NCBI GenBank assembly: GCA_028708195.1
Contig: JAQVZK010000148.1
Coordinates: 1-6,120, forward strand
Direction: 5' to 3'
DNA from: Desulfovibrio sp.
GTDB lineage: Bacteria; Desulfobacterota; Desulfovibrionia; Desulfovibrionales; Desulfovibrionaceae
Length of the DNA: 6,120 bases
The notes under the pieces were generated by a model. The model was not told where the DNA came from. It saw only the letters and a list, made by a program, of their open reading frames with translations, and searched no databases. A program made the translations under genes and the position numbers. Below are positions 1 to 5,956 of the stretch, in pieces (the first letter of the stretch is position 1; each line of letters starts with the position of its first letter).

Positions 1-2581
1 CTCCGGCAGGATGGATGTAGCCTTGCGCCCATTCCTGTTGACTGGCAGCAGCGATGTTGCTGTTATCCCAAATGCCACTGAACAGAGGCTCATCGCCGAT
101 ATCTTCACCAGACGGCGAATGTTCTGCAAAGACGCCGACAGGGGCAGAATCGTTCAGCCCATCATGCGAACTCATGGAAAAAACTGCTGGCATTCCGTCC
201 AGAGCGCCATCTTCTTCATCCGTGCGCTGGTTCAACAGATCATCATCTGCCGGATCGGATTGCCTATGTTCGTTATCATCGCTGTCGTCAGGCGTAAGTG
301 CCGCAAAGGCAGTTGCTGCAGAAGCAGTAACGTCTTGTCCGTTGACGGCCATGTCTATATCTGTGCCGAAATATCCCTTGATCCAACTGACGATATTTGC
401 AACATCAACCTCCGCGCCTGAGTAGCGGATATCAATACTGTCAATGGACATATCCTCAATCATGCCAGCGCGCTTCAATCCATTAAGCCAGTTGCCATAA
501 AAAGCCTTCAACTGGTCAAAGTTATCCGCCTTGAGAACCAGAGTATCGTATCCATCGCCAGTAATGATCTTTAAACTGCCACTTTGTATAGAACCATTAA
601 GGATAATAGTATTATTGCCGTTTCCAGCGTCAATGACATTGCTGTAGTTTTTGGCATTTGTGGCCACAGCACCGTTGATTTCTATATGATCGTCGCCGGA
701 GCCAGTGCGGATAATGTTGTTGCCGTAACTCGTGACGGATTTGCCGGTTTGGGTGTCTACCATTGTGCTTTTGTCTGTACGCATGGCAGTGCCCCTGCCG
801 TCATCTCCAAAAGCAGTCAATATTACGGTTGCATCTTCAGGGCCTGTGGTCTCAATAAGGTTTGTGCCCCCCGCTGCAAACATGGCGCAAGCATTTGCGG
901 CGTGACCAGCCGCAACCTTGATACTGACCGTAAGCTGACCATCGCCGGAGTTTATTTCATTAAGGGCATCAGCACCTAACGCCTTCATGCCATACGCACT
1001 CGAACCCAGATGGGCCTCCGTTGAAACCAGCTTATCACTGCCTGACACTTCAATATCCGCTTTGAGTGCCCCCCCAGAGGATTTAATTTCGGTGATCCCG
1101 TTTGTGCCAGCGACCATGCCCATGGCATTCCAATTACTGATGCCCTGCTCACCGCCTGTGGCCTTGAGCGTCAAATCAATGTCTCCGCCTTCCGAGTAAA
1201 GGCTCGTGCGGCTTTGGACACTCGACATTCCACTTGCGCCAGTTTGACCAGAGCTGGTCAAATTGGCCTCAAGCTTTCCGCCACCAGAATTAACCACAGT
1301 ACTGGAATCGCTGTTCGCACTTTCGATGCTGGTGGCATAGTGTCCTGATTCCAAAGTAATACCCAAGTTCAGATCACCGCCATTGGAAAGTATGTTAGTT
1401 TCGTTGCCGCCTTTTACACTACTCCCCGCAGTTATCCCTTTTAATGATGCCATGTGATAGGAATCAGGCATACGATCTTTTATATCAATAGACACATTAA
1501 ACTTTTCGGCTTGTGAGCTTATTGTAGAACTTTCTACTCCAGTTATTGCGTTGTGATCATACTTCCAAGATGTATTTGGCATTAATTCTACAGATGATTC
1601 TATGACAACATCATTGTTCTGCGTTCCACCAAGATGAATTTCTGCTTTCTTCACTTCTCTGTTAGAAGAAAGAAGCGTTTCACTTGTCAAACCACCTTCA
1701 AGGCTGGCGCTCTGCTCCCGTTCTGAAGAATCGTAGTTTTCTGATTGATAGCGGGATAAGGAGTTGTACGAATGGCTATTATTTTCCTTGCCATACAATT
1801 CTACAACATGCGTCTTTCCATCAACGTTCACTTCTATGTTTGTAAAGAAAGCTTCACCCGACTTGAGCGCATTTACGCCGTCAGCGGTAAGGACAAAGGA
1901 AATTTTGCCTGTCACGGGGTCGATGGTAAGATTTTCAAACCATGTCTGGTCCATATCCGCAAAAAAAGCTTGCATATTACCAGGTTCCAATGGAGTCCCA
2001 GCAGGGCTGCGAACAAAAAATGAAACAGTGTCTCCCGCATCCGCGTGAGAAAGGACAACACGTTCATGGTGGGGCGTTGGAGCAGGTGGCTCAACAGGGG
2101 GCGTCGGCCCAGTGTCAGGCACATGGCTTTGAGATGCACTCTCAGGCCCAAGTTGCAGAGCAGCAGCATCAAGCGCAGTTGAGACAACGGTTTCACCTTG
2201 TATGCCGTAATCAAGCCCATCCAGGTGGTCTATGCCAGAAGCAAGCTCAGACTTGCCGTGCTCCACATAGTGAGAACCCCGTTCGGCTGCGTCCGGGCCA
2301 GCTGCAGGCATAAAGTCCGATCCCATAGCCGCAAAAAAATCCTTGCCAGAAATCACAGTGCCATCAACTTCGAAATCAGGCGTAGTGTCTCTGGCATACT
2401 CCGAATAAAAATCAGCAATATTAACGCTGGAGCCATCTTCAAACCTGAACGTAAGATCATTGCCAGAACGTTCAAGAGTAGCTTGATCAGCGGGAAATTC
2501 TAGGGAAAATCTGGCATCAGCCGCAGCTTTGATGGAAAGATGCTGACCATTTTCAGGGCGAGAGATAAGAAAGGTTTGCAT
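1..2581 (-). CDS. Large secreted RTX-type adhesin, 5' 860 codons (3' end outside window)
   Basis: I translated this minus-strand frame through the whole window: it is open from ATG at 2581 to position 2 with no stop. An AAGGA Shine-Dalgarno lies 8 nt upstream of the ATG. Residues 1-120 have no Sec signal peptide and contain FEDGSSVNIADFY and PDFEVDGTVISGKDFFAAM, which resemble the N-terminal module of large type-I-secreted (LapA/BapA-like) adhesins. A Pro-rich linker (about 154-172) leads to an Ig-like domain (about 176-265, with LTIDPVTGKISFVLT). Residues 266-340 are Ser/Glu/Asn-rich. Residues 345-620 hold irregular repeats with cores such as INSGDGQLTVSIKV and IKSSGGALKADIEV. Degenerate RTX nonapeptides follow (RTGSGDDHIEI, DAGNGNNTIIL, TGDGYDTLVL; 624-683), then an acidic stretch (763-793). 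The inferred role is surface attachment or biofilm formation after export by a type I ABC transporter, which is not seen here. Only one Cys (565) is present, typical of secreted proteins. The coding frame is certain, the family good, the exact function unknown. Confidence 0.85.
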   Translation of the reverse strand, partial: MQTFLISRPENGQHLSIKAAADARFSLEFPADQATLERSGNDLTFRFEDGSSVNIADFYSEYARDTTPDFEVDGTVISGKDFFAAMGSDFMPAAGPDAAERGSHYVEHGKSELASGIDHLDGLDYGIQGETVVSTALDAAALQLGPESASQSHVPDTGPTPPVEPPAPTPHHERVVLSHADAGDTVSFFVRSPAGTPLEPGNMQAFFADMDQTWFENLTIDPVTGKISFVLTADGVNALKSGEAFFTNIEVNVDGKTHVVELYGKENNSHSYNSLSRYQSENYDSSEREQSASLEGGLTSETLLSSNREVKKAEIHLGGTQNNDVVIESSVELMPNTSWKYDHNAITGVESSTISSQAEKFNVSIDIKDRMPDSYHMASLKGITAGSSVKGGNETNILSNGGDLNLGITLESGHYATSIESANSDSSTVVNSGGGKLEANLTSSGQTGASGMSSVQSRTSLYSEGGDIDLTLKATGGEQGISNWNAMGMVAGTNGITEIKSSGGALKADIEVSGSDKLVSTEAHLGSSAYGMKALGADALNEINSGDGQLTVSIKVAAGHAANACAMFAAGGTNLIETTGPEDATVILTAFGDDGRGTAMRTDKSTMVDTQTGKSVTSYGNNIIRTGSGDDHIEINGAVATNAKNYSNVIDAGNGNNTIILNGSIQSGSLKIITGDGYDTLVLKADNFDQLKAFYGNWLNGLKRAGMIEDMSIDSIDIRYSGAEVDVANIVSWIKGYFGTDIDMAVNGQDVTASAATAFAALTPDDSDDNEHRQSDPADDDLLNQRTDEEDGALDGMPAVFSMSSHDGLNDSAPVGVFAEHSPSGEDIGDEPLFSGIWDNSNIAAASQQEWAQGYIHPAG

Positions 2582-2600
2582 AAAAAGTTTCCTTGTATGG

Positions 2601-2629
2601 TTGAGCAAAAACAAACTGATTTTGCTCAA
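2601..2629. repeat. Perfect 10-bp inverted repeat just upstream of the adhesin start
   Basis: Arms TTGAGCAAAA (2601-2610) and TTTTGCTCAA (2620-2629) pair perfectly around a 9-nt spacer. The element begins 20 nt upstream of the adhesin ATG and only a few bases from its Shine-Dalgarno (AAGGA at 2590-2594). It could be a dimeric regulator's operator, or an mRNA hairpin controlling ribosome access. The symmetry is seen directly; the role is inference. Confidence 0.6.
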
Positions 2630-2635
2630 GTGCAA

Positions 2636-2720
2636 AGATTACAATCTGATGGATGATTTTTTTTAGAGAGGAGGCTGCAAGTATTTTGCAGGACCAGTTG
2701 CACTGGCCTTGAGTCTCAAG
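2636..2720. repeat. Cluster of four short perfect inverted repeats in the adhesin leader
   Basis: Four palindromes follow one another: AGATT/AATCT (2636-2647), CTGCAA/TTGCAG (2675-2691), CCAGT/ACTGG (2694-2706) and CTTGAG/CTCAAG (2708-2720). The last three are separated by only 2 and 1 nt. None is followed on the minus strand by a U run, so they are not ordinary terminators. A structured 5' leader or a multi-site operator are the likeliest readings. Confidence 0.5.
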
Positions 2721-2823
2721 CCCACAAAAAAGCCGGACTCAAAAAGGTAGACATGCGGGAGGCAGGCACGCCCCCGTGACTATCAATGGATAGCCTGTTC
2801 AAATTTGTTACGTAGCTATTAAC

Positions 2824-2851
2824 TAGATAACCTATTAATAACCTTTGTCAA
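2824..2851 (-). promoter_or_regulatory. Candidate sigma-70 promoter for the adhesin gene
   Basis: A perfect -35 box TTGACA (2851-2846, minus strand) is followed after 16 nt by a weak -10 box TATCTA (2829-2824). The predicted transcript would start near 2817, giving a leader of about 235 nt before the adhesin ATG. Two identical 7-bp words, AGGTTAT on the minus strand (2844-2838 and 2833-2827), lie 11 bp apart between and over the boxes. That is about one helical turn and could be a regulator site. The -10 match is poor, so the call is tentative. Confidence 0.4.
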
Positions 2852-2977
2852 GAAGAGACACTGCTGAACATCTCTCACTTGCGGGGAAATGCGGCAAAAC
2901 AATCTGTTGTTGACTCGGTTTGTCGGTAGACAGCCCGGCAAAGCTCACTCGGGCAAAGTTTCCACCAGACGGCGTAA

Positions 2978-3121
2978 TCAGTTAATGGTGATGTCATTGC
3001 CTGAAGAGGAAGCCGGGATGGTATAGCTGCTGACGTCATCATAGACCACAGTTACGGCAACAGCCGGGGCAGCAGCCAGCAACAGGGCGGCAGACAGGAA
3101 GAGGGGCGCGCGTCTTTTCAT
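2978..3121 (-). pseudogene. Orphan signal-peptide ORF, truncated 5' copy of an autotransporter gene (47 codons)
   Basis: ATG at 3121 has an AAGGA Shine-Dalgarno 7 nt upstream, and the ORF stops at TGA 2980-2978. It begins 24 nt after the stop of the autotransporter gene, so the two are probably co-transcribed. The product starts MKRRAPLFLSAALLLAAAPA, a Sec signal peptide, and continues VTVVYDDVSSYTIPASSSGNDITIN. The autotransporter N-terminus is closely similar: LSLSAALLLAAAPAAAATVV, then YDDVSTYATPASPSGNDI. Most bases are identical across the roughly 140 nt. The copy ends exactly where the autotransporter's first NGGSYTG repeat would begin, and no passenger or barrel follows. The simplest reading is a remnant of a tandem autotransporter paralogue deleted down to its 5' end. 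An intact start, Shine-Dalgarno and signal sequence mean a short secreted peptide of about 25 residues could still be made. Confidence 0.6.
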
Positions 3122-3145
3122 GGCAAGTTCCTTATAAAGAAAGAA

Positions 3146-5193
3146 TTAAAATTCCAGCTTGAGCATCACGCTGCCTGTCACACCTTCGCGGATGCCTGTA
3201 TAGCCCTGCACACCCACATCCACACTCAGGGGGATGGACGTGGAAGGTCGCAGGGTAAGGCCCAGTTCGCCCATGCCCGTGTCACCGCGCAATGAAGGGG
3301 CGTCAATGTCATAGCCAGCCACGGCGGAGCGCACCCTGCCGTCAAATTCGTGTTCCCAGGCAGCGCCTGCATAGGGGCTGACGTATTCATTGACGGCATA
3401 GCTGAAGCGCCCGCCAAAACGCAGGCGATGGGAGTCAGCATCATCAAAGGTCAGTGTTTCGCCCGTGTAGAGCGCCACATCCTGCCCGTACTGGCGCGTC
3501 CAGAAATACTTACCGTACATGTCCAGAGAGGCGGCGGGGGTGATGTTCCACACATATCCCGCGCCCAGGTGCAGGCCCACATAGGGAGTGTGGTAGGTAT
3601 CAAAGCCTGTGGAGCGGCCCGCTGCGTCGCGCAGGTCGCTGTTGTCATAGCGGTTGTGGGCACTGCCCAGGCGGGCCGATGCCTCGGTGTAAAAATTGCC
3701 AGGCCCTGTGGGGATGAAGTCCAGGCGGCCCAGCAGGCCGACGCCCATATAGCCGCTTGCGCCGTCGCCATCCACCGAGGCGGCATTGCTGAATGAATTA
3801 TACGTATTGTAGCTGCCGCGCCCAAACTCAAAAAACGCTCCCAGAGTGAGCCAGCCCGGCGCAAGCTCCACGCCCCGGGAAAGACCCACCAGCAGGGAAA
3901 GGCTGCTCACATCCACATGCGAGCCGGAATTGTAGCGGGACTGCCCGGCACTCAGCGCCCCAAAGCTTGCCAGGGCCCCGCCGCCTGCTGCACCGCCGCC
4001 CTTGGCCGCACTGACGGCATTGTCCATGCCTTTGCCCGCGGCCATGTCCGCCCCCTGGTTGATCAGGGCCGCGCCCGCTGCCGCACCTTCGGCCAGAGCC
4101 TTGGCCTGGGGGTTGACGCTCACGCTTTTGAGGGTGGCAGTGAGGGTCGCGGCGGTCATATCAAGCTTTACGTCCCAGTCATAGCGCAGGGTGGCGCCAT
4201 AAAGCCCGCTGGCAGTGGGGTTTATGGTGCTGATGTAATAAGAGTTAAAAGAACCTGCCTTGATGAGATTGACAGTGCTGCCGACCGCCAGGGGGTTGGT
4301 TCCGCCCTTCTGGGAAATATTTGTGATGATGGTAGCCGGCAAGGTGAAACTGGCCGTATCCGTAACCTCAAGGGCTGTGCCGCCAGAGCGCAGACCAGCG
4401 GGCAGGATAAAGCTAAATTTGTCAAAGTTGGCCAGCTTTTTTACCGCTGTGCCCTGGTAGTCGTGGACATAGAGCGTATTGTCGCTGAGGCTGCTGAGGC
4501 TGCTGCCGACACCACCGGCAAGATCGGCCTGTGTCAGATCTGGCTTTCCGCTGATATGCACGCTGTTGCCCGTGGCATTGCCGGAGGGGGCAGACCCGCC
4601 GCAAACGTTGCCCTCCACCGTGCCGCCGCTGATATACACGCTGTTGCCTGTGGCATTGCCGGAGGGGGCATACCCGCCGTAAACATCGATATCCACTGTG
4701 CCACCGCTGATATGCACGCTGTTGCCCGTGGCATTGCCGGAGGGGGCATACCCGCCACTGATGCGAGAATCGCCGACTATTGAGGTAACCGTGCCACCGC
4801 TGATATACACGCTGTTGCCTGTGGCATTGCCGGAGGAGGCATACCCGCCATTGATTGAGATTGAAGCGCCGTAGCTAACTCTGATAACCGTGCCGCCGTT
4901 GATGGTCACGCTGTTGCCTGTGGCATCGCCTTGGTCGGCATACCCGCCGTAAACGTTGCCTGTATACGAGCCGCCGTTGATCGTCAGACTGTTGCCCGTG
5001 GCATTGCCAAGGGGGCGGCAAGCCCACCATAGATGTCGCCTGTATACGAACCGCCGTTAGCGATGATGTCATTGCCTGAAGGGGAGGCCGGGGTGGCATA
5101 GGTGCTGACGTCATCATAGACCACGGTGGCGGCAGCAGCCGGGGCGGCTGCCAGCAACAGGGCGGCGGACAGGGAGAGGAGCATGTTCTTCAT
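3146..5193 (-). CDS. Autotransporter outer-membrane beta-barrel protein with tandem-repeat passenger, frameshifted as written
   Basis: The true start is ATG at 5193 (AAGGA Shine-Dalgarno 10 nt upstream), giving a signal peptide MKNMLLSLSAALLLAAAPAA with predicted cleavage near residue 22. The frame from 5193 reads into the repeats, then leaves its partner frame at a G5 tract (5011-5015) and stops at 4984. The downstream frame continues uninterrupted to TAA at 3148-3146. Adding one base to the tract restores one protein of 682 residues reading GGLAAPLGNATGN across the join. Layout after correction: signal 1-22; repeats of the type GGYAPSGNATGNSVYISGG about 30-217; passenger and linker 218-360; Ala/Gly-rich helical linker 361-405; beta-barrel about 415-682 with alternating aromatic strands and the terminal motif MLKLEF, whose final Phe is the usual outer-membrane targeting end. 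The barrel has the family's usual length (about 270 residues). The type V route is Sec export, then barrel insertion by BAM. The passenger is probably a beta-helix surface adhesin; its ligand is unknown. The disruption could be inactivation, on/off switching or a sequencing error. Confidence 0.85.
4548..5068 (-). repeat. Tandem coding repeats in the autotransporter passenger
   Basis: Seven copies of a core beginning CCGCTGAT or CCGTTGAT (plus strand) start at about 4548, 4626, 4704, 4797, 4896, 4974 and 5054. Spacings are 78, 78, 93, 99, 78 and 80 nt. The first five are multiples of three (26, 26, 31, 33 and 26 residues). The protein core is GGYAPSGNATGNSVYISGG, with Tyr/Ser/Leu and His/Tyr/Thr variants. 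The three copies nearest the barrel are almost identical at DNA level, which points to recent duplication or homogenisation. Copies nearest the signal peptide are more diverged. The last spacing, 80, exposes the lost base. Confidence 0.85.
5011..5015 (-). other. Frameshift site: G5 tract in the autotransporter gene
   Basis: On the coding strand this is a C5 tract between GCCG and TTGG. With five bases, the upstream frame reads LAAPLAMPRATV and stops. With six, it reads LAAPLGNATGNSL and joins the rest of the repeats and the barrel. Other repeat copies carry a GGAGGGGG run at the same place, so the error-prone tract is built into the repeat. Confidence 0.75.
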
Positions 5194-5425
5194 GGAGCAA
5201 AAATCCTTCAGGCGGTTGCAGCACTGGCGGCGGTTACGAAGCCGCAAAAAAACATAAGTAGGGGGGCACTGCCTCTGACTATCTGTTTTTTGGGGTAAAA
5301 ACAATGTGTTATCTGGCTGTTTGACCCAAAAAGGCAACAGGCCGCGGTTTTTGCAGGCAGTCAGGTTGAAAAATTGCAAAGAAATAAGAGCTGGTTTATA
5401 AAGAAGTTGTAGCTGATGAACTATT
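5194..5425. promoter_or_regulatory. Divergent intergenic region between autotransporter and hemerythrin-like gene
   Basis: This region must contain the minus-strand autotransporter promoter and the plus-strand promoter of the hemerythrin-like gene. For the autotransporter the best pair I find is TTGCCT (5337-5332) and GATAAC (5313-5308) with an 18-nt spacer, a weak match. Inverted arms TTTTTGGG (5287-5294) and CCCAAAAA (5325-5332) flank that -10 box and could form an operator. An A7 run (5246-5252) and a G6 run (5261-5266) lie in the presumed autotransporter leader. Confidence 0.4.
5374..5402 (+). promoter_or_regulatory. Sigma-70-like promoter for the hemerythrin-like gene
   Basis: The -35 box TTGCAA (5374-5379, 4 of 6 consensus bases) and the -10 box TATAAA (5397-5402, 5 of 6) are separated by an optimal 17-nt spacer. 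Transcription would start near 5409, just upstream of the open reading frame. This is the best promoter match in the window after allowing for both boxes. Confidence 0.5.
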
Positions 5426-5536
5426 GTGAATAACAGGCTACCTCAAAACATGTTTTTATTCTCACTTGAGGATTATTGCGACAGCATTGCAGTGGAACAT
5501 ATTCATCAAATTTTAACATGCTGGTTTTGCAAAAAT

Positions 5537-5956
5537 ATGAAAAGTATTGACCGCCCCCTCTACATCGTTTGGTCAGAAGACATGGACACCGGAATTCCCA
5601 TTATTGATGAACAACATCGTGGCCTTGTGAGCTTGATAAACACGTTTTTTTACCATAAGGGCGATGCCGATAAAGATATTGATCGGTTTCTGGTGCCCAC
5701 AGCAGAGATGTTTAAAAGTTATGCTCAATTGCATTTTTTAACCATTTCTCGATTAATGAAAGAAACGGAGTACCCAGAAAGCGACTTGCAAACAAAACGT
5801 AACGAAGAGCTCATGTCAATCATTCAAACTGTAGACATGCGGTGCCGCAGCAGGCGAGACGCCGAGGGATTCTTGCGGTTTTTAAAAATGTACTGGACAA
5901 AAATTGTCTCCCAAAAAAATCATAATTTTATCAAGCATCTCAATTCACAACAATAA
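5537..5956 (+). CDS. Degenerate hemerythrin-family protein lacking most iron ligands
   Basis: The ORF is open from GTG 5426 (176 codons; ATG also at 5450). I prefer ATG 5537 because MKSIDRPLYIVWSEDMDTGI then starts where bacteriohemerythrins normally start, giving 139 residues, the usual size; no candidate has a clear Shine-Dalgarno. Bacteriohemerythrins are four-helix proteins binding O2 at a di-iron site held by five His, one Glu and one Asp. Numbering from 5426: W49...TGIPIIDEQH keeps the first His (64), and LHFLTISRLM keeps the second (103). At the aligned positions the Glu is Ile107, the HxxxH pair after YPES is Gln122 and Asn126, and the C-terminal His and Asp are Val161 and His166 or Asn165. 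Five of seven ligands are therefore missing while the fold signatures (IDEQH, HF, YP, W157) remain, so O2 binding by di-iron is unlikely. A sensory, scaffold or other metal role is possible. AT-rich composition differs from the GC-rich autotransporter next door. Confidence 0.75.
   Translation: MKSIDRPLYIVWSEDMDTGIPIIDEQHRGLVSLINTFFYHKGDADKDIDRFLVPTAEMFKSYAQLHFLTISRLMKETEYPESDLQTKRNEELMSIIQTVDMRCRSRRDAEGFLRFLKMYWTKIVSQKNHNFIKHLNSQQ

Larger units (their letters stand above)
2582..2977. other. Intergenic region: adhesin promoter and structured leader
   Basis: No convincing gene lies in these 396 bases. Reading towards the adhesin on the minus strand, the stretch holds a candidate promoter (2824-2851), then perfect inverted repeats at 2708-2720 (CTTGAG, 1-nt centre), 2694-2706 (CCAGT, 3-nt loop), 2675-2691 (CTGCAA, 5-nt loop), 2636-2647 (AGATT, 2-nt centre) and 2601-2629 (10-bp arms). 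An A/T run of eight sits at 2657-2664. If the promoter is right, the leader is about 235 nt long. I see no clean intrinsic terminator for the upstream minus-strand genes. The nearest is a 5-bp GCCCG/CGGGC pairing around 2936-2957 without a following U run. Confidence 0.6.

Noticed and set aside
11..425. Plus-strand ORFs of 136 and 123 codons at the left edge
   Set aside because: Antisense to the acidic, Asp/Ser-rich adhesin segment, which is open through the window edge.
1942..2313. Plus-strand ORF of 123 codons rich in Gln, and a minus-strand ORF at 1912-2220
   Set aside because: Both lie inside the adhesin frame, which I translated continuously. The Gln-rich product is the antisense of the Pro- and Leu/Ala-rich adhesin segment.
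2780..2793. Hairpin CTATC-AATG-GATAG as a terminator for the upstream minus-strand genes
   Set aside because: The stem is AT-rich and only 5 bp, and no U run follows on either strand.
2963..2974. 12-base word CACCAGACGGCG also present at 107-118
   Set aside because: One shared 12-mer is about what chance predicts in 6 kb, and the contexts are unrelated.
2875..2997. Minus-strand ORF of 40 codons (begins MTSPLTDYAVWWKLCPSE)
   Set aside because: It overlaps the end of the orphan signal-peptide ORF out of frame and has no Shine-Dalgarno. Short open frames are expected by chance. It could be worth a search because its Trp/Cys content is unusual.
3350..3796. Plus-strand ORF of 148 codons
   Set aside because: Antisense to the beta-barrel; no family signature and no Shine-Dalgarno context. 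The barrel frame explains the DNA.
3917..4783. Long plus-strand ORF (288 codons) with repeated Ala/Val/Gly-rich segments
   Set aside because: It is the antisense shadow of the GC-rich autotransporter. Its repeats are the reverse of the passenger repeats, and the minus frame has the signal peptide, repeats and barrel.
4548..5068. Regularly spaced repeats suggestive of a CRISPR array
   Set aside because: Units of 78-99 nt are translated in frame as part of the autotransporter, and spacers are not unique non-coding sequence.
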